From Bacteroidaceae bacterium (GTDB lineage: Bacteria > Bacteroidota > Bacteroidia > Bacteroidales > CHK158-818), in contig JAFUKV010000186.1 of NCBI GenBank assembly GCA_017467745.1, forward strand, positions 1 to 20,798: a stretch of DNA of 20,798 nucleotides, given 5' to 3'. Below the pieces are notes generated by a model, which did not search any database, was not told the DNA's origin, and saw only the letters and a list, made by a program, of their open reading frames with translations. Position 1 is the stretch's first letter; each line of letters opens with the position of its first letter. Positions 16,001 to 20,798 of the stretch are shown here, piece by piece. Both the position numbers and the translations under genes were made by a program.

Positions 16001-16265
16001 CATCGCCGGTATTGGTAGCGGTAGATGTCATATACATCATGTTTTCCACACCATTGATTTCTTCTTCCAATGGAGCAATCACACTATTCAAAACAGTTTG
16101 AGCATTAGCTCCTGTATAAGATGTACTTACCTGTACTGTTGGAGGCGCAATATCAGGATATTGCGTTACAGGCAAAGACACAAGCCCCAGTATCCCCAAA
16201 ATAACGATTACAATAGATATAACCGTTGAGAGCACAGGTCTATTAATAAATCTATCTAATTTCAT
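13092..16265 (-). CDS. RND efflux transporter, hydrophobe/amphiphile (AcrB/MexB) type
   Basis: A 1057-residue inner-membrane proton antiporter that exports drugs, bile salts or similar amphiphiles. It has the twelve-helix AcrB layout: TM1 at about 10-30, periplasmic loop, helices at about 338-500, second loop, helices at about 870-1035. The proton relay is present: D405-D406 in AIVVDDAIVVVEAVH (E. coli D407/D408) and the TM10 lysine in GLLAKNAILITEFA. Other hallmarks are LPVTQYPDIAPPTVQVS (31-47), FMSGTSGTFYRQFGLT and GYGFEFSGMTREE. No truncation is seen. It lies 38 bases after the adaptor gene and 28 before the outer-membrane channel gene. The substrate is unknown. Confidence 0.96.
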   Translation of the reverse strand: MKLDRFINRPVLSTVISIVIVILGILGLVSLPVTQYPDIAPPTVQVSTSYTGANAQTVLNSVIAPLEEEINGVENMMYMTSTATNTGDASIQIYFKQGTDPDMAAVNVQNRVSKATGLLPAEVTKVGVITQKRQTSMLMGFSIYSSDDKYDVEFLENYAKINLIPEVQRVPGVGEAMVMGANYSMRIWLKPDVMAQYNLMPTDVVAALAEQNIEAAPGQFGESGDQSFQYIMKYKGRLETAEEFEDIVIRATSNGEILRLKDIARVELGRLTYGYDNRVDGHPGVTSMIFQTAGSNATEIIKNIEELLKNAEKDFPPGVKVAILLNTNDFLFASIHEVIKTLLEAFILVFIVVYIFLQDLRSTLIPSIAIPVALIGTFFFLYIIGFSVNLLTLCALVLAIAIVVDDAIVVVEAVHAKLDVGYKSARKASIDAMNEISGAIISITLVMMSVFIPVSFMSGTSGTFYRQFGLTMAISIGLSALNALTLSPALCAMFLKPHSGNGENKKVSFVQRFHTSFNTAYDAVLKKYKGGIMFFIHKKWLSFASVVISIVLLVFLMNITPSGLVPNEDTGTFFAVVDMPPATSMEQTTAAMEKVDSLIADNPDIRARTMIVGYSFIAGQGSCYGTFICKLKDWSERGEGQDVNSVIGSLYMTTQAAVKDARVLLFAPPMIPGYSITNGFELNLQDKTGGDLNTFFDVANNFLAKLRERPEIATAQTSFNPTFPQYMVDVDVAKCKQAGISPSDVLTALQGYYGGMYASNFNRFGKLYRVMVQGDIDYRINPETLNNIKIRNGNEMAPITQFMTLRKVYGPDNIKRFNMFTAISVNGAPAAGYSSGQAIKAIEEVAAETLPTGYGFEFSGMTREEQSTGANTTAIIFALCLVFVYFLFSAQYESYILPLVVILSIPFGLCGSFIFAQLLGVENNIYMQISLIMLVGLLAKNAILITEFALDRRKTGMSVVNAAIDGAAARLRPILMTSLALIVGLLPLMFASGVGANGNSTLGTGAVGGMLIGMICQIFVVPALFVVFEHLQEHFKPIEWKDLDNSELEPEIEQYSK

Positions 16266-16303
16266 AATGTTACATTTTTATACGAAATTCTTTTCAGAAT
16301 ATA

Positions 16304-17494
16304 TTATTTAGCGGCTGCCGAAGGGTTAGTCATCGCATTAACTTTTGCAGCAGCTTCTTCCGGAGTAACGGGTTTTATTTTCATTCCATCACGAACTGAA
16401 ATACCAACGCCTTCTAATACAATACGTTCAAATGGTTTTAACCCTTCTGTTACAATATACGTTTTTCCGTCATTTTCCGGCAATATCTGAATCTCCCGGA
16501 TATTAACGACAGAACTGTCATTTACTACAAACGCGAACTTTTTATCTTGTATTTCTGTTGTCGCCTTTTGAGGTATCACGATAATAGAATCTGACTGTAC
16601 CGGGACTAAAATACTACCGGTAGATCCGCTACGCAATATACGTTGCGGATTAGGAAATGTTGCGCGCATGCTGGCCGCTCCCGTAGACAAACCTATCACA
16701 CCGCTTACCGTCTCTATTTTACCTTTTTCGGGATAGATGCTTCCATCCGCCAGTTTCAAAGAAACTTCCGGTTGGCTGCTCAAAATATCCGCCATCTTTC
16801 CATCGCTTTGACGAGCCAATTCAAGAATCTGCTTTTCGTTCATAGAAAAATACACATACATTTCCGACACGTCCGATACCGTTGTCAACGGCGTAGCCAT
16901 AGAAGCGCTTACCAAACTTCCTTCACGGAAAGGGATATCTCCTACTACACCATCTGCCGGACTGGTTACTGTGGTATAAGACAGATTTTTACGTGCATTT
17001 ACCAATTGCGCTTTCGCTTGCGCCAAATTAGCTTCTTGTGTTGCCAAAGCATTTTCGGCTAACTGTAAATCATAATCGCCGATAATATTTTTCTGGTGCA
17101 ACTCTTTTTTATTATTGTATGTCAATCGAGCATTAGCAACAGCAGTTTCGGCAACCTTCACATTTGCTTCCGCAACATTAACTGCCGCCTCGTATTGCAC
17201 TTGATCTATAATAAACATGGGTTGCCCTTTACGCACAACCGAACCCTCATCTACCAAAAGTTTTGTTATAAACCCTGCAACTTGCGGCCTGATTTCAATA
17301 TCTTGCCGGCCTCTAATAGACGCAGGATATGACTTTTCCAATACTCTATCTACCGGCTGTAACGTTAAAACAGCATACTCTCTTACGGCATTTTGCATCG
17401 ACTGTTGCTTTCCGCCACAAGCAAAAAGAAACAAGCACAATGAAATTAAAGTTATTCGCTGAAACTTAATAATCATAGACTTTGTAATTTTCAT
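16304..17494 (-). CDS. RND efflux periplasmic adaptor (membrane fusion protein)
   Basis: A 396-residue HlyD/AcrA-type adaptor joining the pump to the channel. Signal peptide with lipobox LFAC (Cys26), so it is probably an inner-membrane lipoprotein like AcrA. Residues 55-95 form the first half of the lipoyl domain (IRGRQDIEIRPQVAGFITKLLVDEGSVVRKGQPMFIID), 96-170 a coiled hairpin rich in Ala (VAEANVKVAETAVANARLTY and LAENALATQEANLAQAKAQL), then the second lipoyl half (YTTVTSPADGVVGDIPFREGSLV), a beta-barrel and the membrane-proximal domain. An alternative start is codon 7. It is the first gene of the operon, with a consensus -7 element about 100 bases upstream. Confidence 0.94.
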   Translation of the reverse strand: MKITKSMIIKFQRITLISLCLFLFACGGKQQSMQNAVREYAVLTLQPVDRVLEKSYPASIRGRQDIEIRPQVAGFITKLLVDEGSVVRKGQPMFIIDQVQYEAAVNVAEANVKVAETAVANARLTYNNKKELHQKNIIGDYDLQLAENALATQEANLAQAKAQLVNARKNLSYTTVTSPADGVVGDIPFREGSLVSASMATPLTTVSDVSEMYVYFSMNEKQILELARQSDGKMADILSSQPEVSLKLADGSIYPEKGKIETVSGVIGLSTGAASMRATFPNPQRILRSGSTGSILVPVQSDSIIVIPQKATTEIQDKKFAFVVNDSSVVNIREIQILPENDGKTYIVTEGLKPFERIVLEGVGISVRDGMKIKPVTPEEAAAKVNAMTNPSAAAK

Positions 17495-17592
17495 ATTTCA
17501 CCAATTTATAATATCCTTATTCTCAAACTGAAAAACACATAGTTTTCCTAATAATTTCATTCTGTAATATCCATTTATCTCTAAATTCGAGG

Positions 17593-17600
17593 CAAAATTA
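17593..17600 (-). promoter_or_regulatory. -7 element of the efflux operon promoter
   Basis: TAATTTTG on the minus strand matches TAnnTTTG exactly, about 100 bases before the adaptor start. The nearest TTTG upstream gives a 16-base spacer, shorter than usual, which suits a promoter needing an activator. Confidence 0.55.
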
Positions 17601-17625
17601 CACAGTTTATTTCTAACAAAAATAT

Positions 17626-17663
17626 GACAAATATCATTTTTTGTGCTGAAATGAGACAAATAT
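17626..17663. repeat. Paired direct repeat upstream of the efflux promoter
   Basis: GACAAATAT occurs at 17626-17634 and again at 17655-17663, 29 bases apart start to start. The first copy lies just upstream of the region where polymerase would bind. It could be a pair of regulator sites; AT-rich chance repetition is possible. Confidence 0.35.
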
Positions 17664-17678
17664 AGTTAAAAACAACCC

Positions 17679-17695
17679 ATTGTTATAATAACAAT
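17679..17695. promoter_or_regulatory. Perfect 17-bp palindrome: candidate site for the Crp/Fnr-type regulator
   Basis: ATTGTTAT-A-ATAACAAT is an 8+1+8 perfect inverted repeat of the TTGTTA-N-TAACAA kind that Crp/Fnr proteins bind. It lies between the Crp/Fnr-family gene (ends 17717) and the efflux operon, about 80 bases upstream of the operon's -7 element. No T run follows on either strand, so it is unlikely to be a terminator. Confidence 0.55.
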
Positions 17696-17716
17696 TCTAA
17701 ATACAGAAGGTATGTT

Positions 17717-18286
17717 CTACACAGAATATTTTCCTGAACGAATCCGATATAACGTCTCTTTTGTTATCCCTAAATACGATGCTATTTGCCCCAACGTCGC
17801 CCGTTGTAACAAATGCGGATAACGGGTTATTACCCATTCATACCGTTCTTTCGCAGTCTTATGTTGTAATATAATAACCCTCTCTTCTAAAAATTGACAA
17901 TATGCCAGCAATATACGATTAACCATTGCGTAAACAAATATATTGTCTGGTTTTCCACGAGAATCTCTCTGTACGGAAATAACCTCCGTATCTTCTAAAA
18001 ACTCAATAACTTCGGGATATTCCTGTCTGCTGAACTTCGACCGGAGAGAAATCAACAAATCATTTTCAAAAGCGAACCACGTTGTTATATCTTTTCCATC
18101 TTTCAAATAATAAATACGGGCAGCTCCGGATTTTATCAAAAAAAAGCGTCCTCGTATGCCGCCGTTTTCTTGTCCTAACGTATCACCTTTCTTAAACTTT
18201 AAAACCGTTGTCAACGACTTTAACCGCTCTTTCATCAACGGAGTCAAGTGCAATTGGACACTTATATGATCGATAAACTTTTGCAT
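17717..18286 (-). CDS. Crp/Fnr-family transcription regulator
   Basis: A protein of 189 residues if started at 18286 (MQKFIDHI); an upstream in-frame ATG at 18310 adds 8 residues but overlaps a consensus -7 box (TACATTTG, 18315-18308), so the shorter form is preferred. Residues about 22-107 are a cyclic-nucleotide-binding-like beta barrel (FKKGDTLGQENG, RFFLIKSGAARIYYLKDGKDITTWF). The C-terminus carries a helix-turn-helix (about 162-184: ATLGQIASYLGITKETLYRIR). There is no Fnr-type cysteine cluster and the phosphate-binding cassette for cAMP is not evident, as in many Bacteroidota members, so the signal is unknown. It faces the same way as the efflux operon 222 bases downstream, with a Crp-like palindrome between; control of the pump is a reasonable inference. 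Confidence 0.88.
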   Translation of the reverse strand: MQKFIDHISVQLHLTPLMKERLKSLTTVLKFKKGDTLGQENGGIRGRFFLIKSGAARIYYLKDGKDITTWFAFENDLLISLRSKFSRQEYPEVIEFLEDTEVISVQRDSRGKPDNIFVYAMVNRILLAYCQFLEERVIILQHKTAKERYEWVITRYPHLLQRATLGQIASYLGITKETLYRIRSGKYSV

Positions 18287-18307
18287 GTTCAAACACTTTT
18301 TCGGACG

Positions 18308-18315
18308 CAAATGTA
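18308..18315 (-). promoter_or_regulatory. -7 element of the Crp/Fnr-type regulator gene
   Basis: TACATTTG on the minus strand matches TAnnTTTG. The nearest TTTG upstream is 23 bases away, slightly far. Its overlap with the upstream ATG at 18310 argues for translation from 18286. Confidence 0.5.
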
Positions 18316-18637
18316 ACTTTTTTATCGTACATTATTTGCAAAATATTCTATATAATATTTGTTTTTAGCAAACCTACATCAATCAACAAAATAATATTTC
18401 ATTCTCAAAAAGAACACTTTTTAAGTGTCCAAATTATTTTTCTATTTATCTTGTCTTGCCATATTGAAACCTCGCCGCAATATTATCGAAATTACAAACC
18501 ACAACTATAAAAACGGACAAGCCTCAAATGGTGTTTTATTATACCACACTCTGTTTATTTCAGAGCTATTTACACATAAAAAATATTCTAAAAGCAAAAA
18601 TCTACATCTAACTTGATAAATAGAAATTATACGAAAA
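18311..18637. other. AT-rich gene-free stretch between the regulator and the Wzi-family gene
   Basis: No convincing gene on either strand. It contains two inverted repeats: AAATATT-N6-AATATTT (18341-18360) and ACACTT-TTT-AAGTGT (18414-18428). Neither is followed by a T run that would make it a clear terminator. They may be regulator sites for the gene starting at 18286, but this is weak. No terminator was found after the Wzi-family gene. Confidence 0.5.
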
Positions 18638-20098
18638 TTACCTTTTCAATATAATGCCCGATTTTTTTACAGAAAATTGTAACCCCCAATTATCTCCCAA
18701 CAAAGAACCCGTATCCACACCAAGAGCCGCACCAAACGACCAACCGGCATATTTTCGAGGAGCATATTTTAGTTCCAACAACCCCGAATAATTATCTTTT
18801 ATTTTAAAAAAAGGCAAATACAACGTTCCCCAATTCTTAGAATAAGACGATAAAAATCTATATTCGAATTCATTAGAAATACAACCCTTCAACCCCACAT
18901 GGAAAGCCCGTACTCGACTATTGCGCACACTCATATATCCGTCGGCATTATAATCGGGAGAAGTTATAAATGGTGTACCTTGTGTCATTCCCCAATGCGC
19001 CCAGCCATATATATTATTGTAATAATCATCTGCCCCGCTCACCTGAATAGGGATCGTTTCATTTTTATTCCACAAAATGGGACCAGATTGGTCAGTAGAG
19101 TTCATACACTCAAAAACAGCCCCAGTCAACCACGAACGTCCACTGCGATTAAACTCAACTCCCCACAATCCGTCTTGCCAATTCTTAAATATCATGCCCG
19201 AATGATCATCAAAATAATGTTCCTTATATATCTTGACGCGCCAATCATCCCGTTTATAACCGAACTCCATCAAATAAGACCCCACGTGATTCCCCAAGAT
19301 ATTTACTTGGTCACTCCACGTAGAGTTACTCCCTCCTGACATCGGAACAAAAACTTTCAAAAACGACTCTAAATCAGTAGGACAATGAACAACACTGCCA
19401 TTAGAGTAATAAACATCCCCTCCAAAATGAGCGGCCATATCTATACCGACAATTCCGTAAAACGGAGCATCTTTCTCAAATTTCAAGATTAGGTTCTTAC
19501 GATGAAACAGTATATTACGCGCATAGGAAAAAGGCTTTTTATAACGGTCGCGCTGATAATTAGCATCCGTCGAGATACCATAACTGACCTCACCTTTAAC
19601 CTGCATCCAACCGTTCGTACCGGGTACATTCGTAAAACGAGGAATCCCTACTAAAATTTGGGGAACTGGACGAGCATCCCCCGACCAGACCATACTCCCG
19701 CTACTCAATTCCGCATTTTCCAATAATGACGTATATTCTTTACTTCCTGCCATCAAACCCAACGAACGGTATTTCAAATCCACATAAGCCTGTTGAATAT
19801 AAAATGGGGCGCTTTGTTCATACGCACCCGCAATATCAACCCCAAAGCCATACGAAAAGCGATCTTCCCGATTCACATCTTTATAAACACCTGCACGCAA
19901 ATACCCGTTATTCGGAGACAGAGAAACCATTCCCTGCCGATTGGCCGACAACCAAAAAGGCGTAAAATCTCCGTTCCCCGATATTACATTTATTTCCGTT
20001 TCATACCGCAATTCGAAATTGCTTTTTTGCGCATGCAATCTCTCCGGAAAGAGGCCGGACAATAAAAATGAAATTATTACAAATATCTTACTTTTCAT
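18638..20098 (-). CDS. Capsule assembly Wzi-family outer-membrane protein
   Basis: A 486-residue exported protein. Signal peptide at residues 1-23 ending LHA-Q. The rest alternates short amphipathic strands with aromatic girdles and ends in a strand (WGLQFSVKKSGIILKR), as expected for an outer-membrane beta barrel. The N-terminal block TPFWLSANRQGMVSLSPNNGYLRAG and the later GSKEYTSLLENAELSSGSMVWSGDARPVPQILVGIPRF are characteristic of the Wzi capsule-assembly family as found in Bacteroidota. Enterobacterial Wzi helps anchor capsule at the surface; in Bacteroidota the role is inferred, and family members also occur outside capsule loci. No glycosyltransferase or polysaccharide export gene is here. 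It starts 3 bases after the stop of the lipocalin-like lipoprotein gene, so the two are surely cotranscribed. Confidence 0.85.
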   Translation of the reverse strand: MKSKIFVIISFLLSGLFPERLHAQKSNFELRYETEINVISGNGDFTPFWLSANRQGMVSLSPNNGYLRAGVYKDVNREDRFSYGFGVDIAGAYEQSAPFYIQQAYVDLKYRSLGLMAGSKEYTSLLENAELSSGSMVWSGDARPVPQILVGIPRFTNVPGTNGWMQVKGEVSYGISTDANYQRDRYKKPFSYARNILFHRKNLILKFEKDAPFYGIVGIDMAAHFGGDVYYSNGSVVHCPTDLESFLKVFVPMSGGSNSTWSDQVNILGNHVGSYLMEFGYKRDDWRVKIYKEHYFDDHSGMIFKNWQDGLWGVEFNRSGRSWLTGAVFECMNSTDQSGPILWNKNETIPIQVSGADDYYNNIYGWAHWGMTQGTPFITSPDYNADGYMSVRNSRVRAFHVGLKGCISNEFEYRFLSSYSKNWGTLYLPFFKIKDNYSGLLELKYAPRKYAGWSFGAALGVDTGSLLGDNWGLQFSVKKSGIILKR

Positions 20099-20101
20099 GT
20101 A

Positions 20102-20509
20102 TCAGAATTTTCTAAACACAAACAAAACCTCATCTTCTCTCATTAAATGCAATTTCGATGCGGAATGTTTATCAATATGGAATTTTGCCGAAGGCTTATC
20201 CCAATCATAATAGAACTTCAAAGCATGCAAATCGTTTGCGAACGATGGCTCTATATCCATTCTTATTGTATCTTTTGCAATAACATAAGACCCGATTACA
20301 GAATTAACAGCAATTGGAATCCTACTAAACGCTTGTAATTGAAATACTCCGAACTGAAAATTATAAAAAACAGTATCAACCTTTACTACTTTATCATCAT
20401 ACCGCATTTCTCTCAATTGCCATTTTCCCTCTAAGCCGTCGTCACCCTCCTCACAAGAAACAGAGCTCACCAGCAGGCACACTAATAATAAAAATTTTTT
20501 AATCTGCAT
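20102..20509 (-). CDS. Lipocalin-like lipoprotein
   Basis: A 135-residue predicted lipoprotein: signal peptide, lipobox SVSC with Cys19, then the acidic stretch EEGDDG. Acidic residues right after the Cys are a known signal for surface export of lipoproteins in Bacteroidota. The mature part opens with LEGKWQLREMRYDDK, the G-x-W start of lipocalin-like domains, and continues as a small beta barrel (VFYNFQFGVFQLQ, DTIRMDIEP, LHLMREDEVLFVFRKF). No ligand can be named. It is the first gene of a two-gene operon with the Wzi-family protein and may be its surface partner (inference). Confidence 0.78.
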   Translation of the reverse strand: MQIKKFLLLVCLLVSSVSCEEGDDGLEGKWQLREMRYDDKVVKVDTVFYNFQFGVFQLQAFSRIPIAVNSVIGSYVIAKDTIRMDIEPSFANDLHALKFYYDWDKPSAKFHIDKHSASKLHLMREDEVLFVFRKF

Positions 20510-20525
20510 CCATACAAAATTTGTG

Positions 20526-20533
20526 CAAATATA
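20526..20533 (-). promoter_or_regulatory. -7 element of the lipoprotein/Wzi operon
   Basis: TATATTTG on the minus strand matches the consensus -7 box, 17 bases before the start codon. No TTTG is seen at the expected upstream distance. Confidence 0.45.
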
Positions 20534-20625
20534 AACAATGTTTTTCTGTTCGTTACATTTACTTTAAAACTACATTAGAATAATATCGAAAACACCTTTT
20601 TTAAACGATATTGAAAAAATAATTA

Positions 20626-20657
20626 TTTGAATATATTGCAAATATATCATACCTTTG
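20626..20657 (+). promoter_or_regulatory. Bacteroidota-type promoter of the last gene
   Basis: TTTG at 20626-20629, a 20-base spacer and TACCTTTG at 20650-20657 match consensus exactly. The spacer holds the inverted repeat ATATATT-GCA-AATATAT (20631-20647). The start codon at 20687 follows 29 bases later. Confidence 0.75.
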
Positions 20658-20686
20658 CCAAGCATAATTTATCTACAATTATTTTT

Positions 20687-20798
20687 ATGGCAAAGAAAAT
20701 CAATCACGTACTTATATTACTTCTCTTTTGCTGCACATACAGCACCCATATTATAGCGCAAAATCAAACTGAAATGATAAAAAAAGCTCGGGAAATGG
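20687..20798 (+). CDS. N-terminus of an exported protein (partial)
   Basis: The first 37 codons of a gene cut by the window end. MAKKINHVLILLLFCCTYSTHIIAQNQ is a typical signal peptide: basic start, hydrophobic core, likely cleavage after A25 (IIA-Q). The start is supported by the consensus promoter just upstream. Too little is visible to name a family. Confidence 0.75.
   Translation, partial: MAKKINHVLILLLFCCTYSTHIIAQNQTEMIKKAREM

Noticed and set aside
13164..17332. Several long plus-strand open frames opposite the efflux genes (for example 13164-13511, 14091-14582, 16643-17062)
   Set aside because: They lie wholly antisense to clearly conserved efflux proteins, have odd compositions rich in His, Cys, Arg and Ile, and match no family.
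18425..18616. A 63-codon frame starting with GTG in the gap before the Wzi-family gene
   Set aside because: No ribosome binding site or promoter, rare start codon, no recognisable features; its start lies in an inverted repeat.
18899..19339. A 146-codon plus-strand open frame opposite the Wzi-family gene
   Set aside because: Antisense to a well-supported gene, with unusual residue composition and no start-site support.
1..20798. CRISPR array, insertion sequence or prophage
   Set aside because: No spaced direct repeats, transposase, integrase or phage structural genes were seen on either strand; the methyltransferase relic is the only hint of past mobile DNA.

Overview
The window looks like chromosomal DNA of a member of the Bacteroidales (phylum Bacteroidota). 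The evidence is the repeated promoter pattern TTTG-N19/20-TAnnTTTG typical of this phylum, the near absence of Shine-Dalgarno sequences, lipoproteins with relaxed lipoboxes, a Wzi-type capsule assembly protein, a GGGtGRT-family protein and Bacteroidales-like protein sequences throughout. The genus cannot be fixed from the sequence alone. No tRNA, rRNA, insertion sequence, integrase, phage gene or CRISPR array was seen.

Layout. Positions 1-399 hold the 3' end of carB (pyrimidine/arginine biosynthesis), which shares a terminator hairpin with two small stress-type membrane proteins on the minus strand (YtxH-like; GlsB/YeaQ/YmgE). After a 450-base gene-free stretch comes a two-gene plus-strand operon (1631-3360): an IscU/NifU-like iron-sulfur scaffold protein and a GGGtGRT-family protein. 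It has its own promoter, a palindrome over the -33 element, an unusually strong ribosome binding site and a perfect terminator. A CotH-kinase-domain lipoprotein, a NahK-like sugar kinase, DNA endonuclease IV (nfo), a small PH-like membrane protein, a SpoU-family RNA methyltransferase and a uridine-phosphorylase-type enzyme follow (3471-9371). A decayed DNA methyltransferase fragment (about 9591-9869) runs directly into a secreted endonuclease/exonuclease/phosphatase-fold protein.

From 17494 down to 10866 on the minus strand lies a tripartite RND efflux operon: adaptor, inner-membrane pump and TolC-type outer-membrane channel. An lpxA homologue is its fourth gene. A Crp/Fnr-family regulator lies just upstream in the same direction, and a 17-bp palindrome sits between it and the operon, suggesting local control. 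Upstream again are a lipocalin-like lipoprotein and a Wzi-family outer-membrane protein (20509-18638), divergent from a secreted protein that runs off the end of the window (20687 onward).

The best candidates for poorly described biology are the scaffold/GGGtGRT pair with its operator-like palindrome, the coupling of lpxA to a drug-efflux operon under a nearby Crp-like regulator, and the methyltransferase relic. The rest is ordinary housekeeping and envelope biology. All functional calls come from reading motifs by eye; no database search was made.
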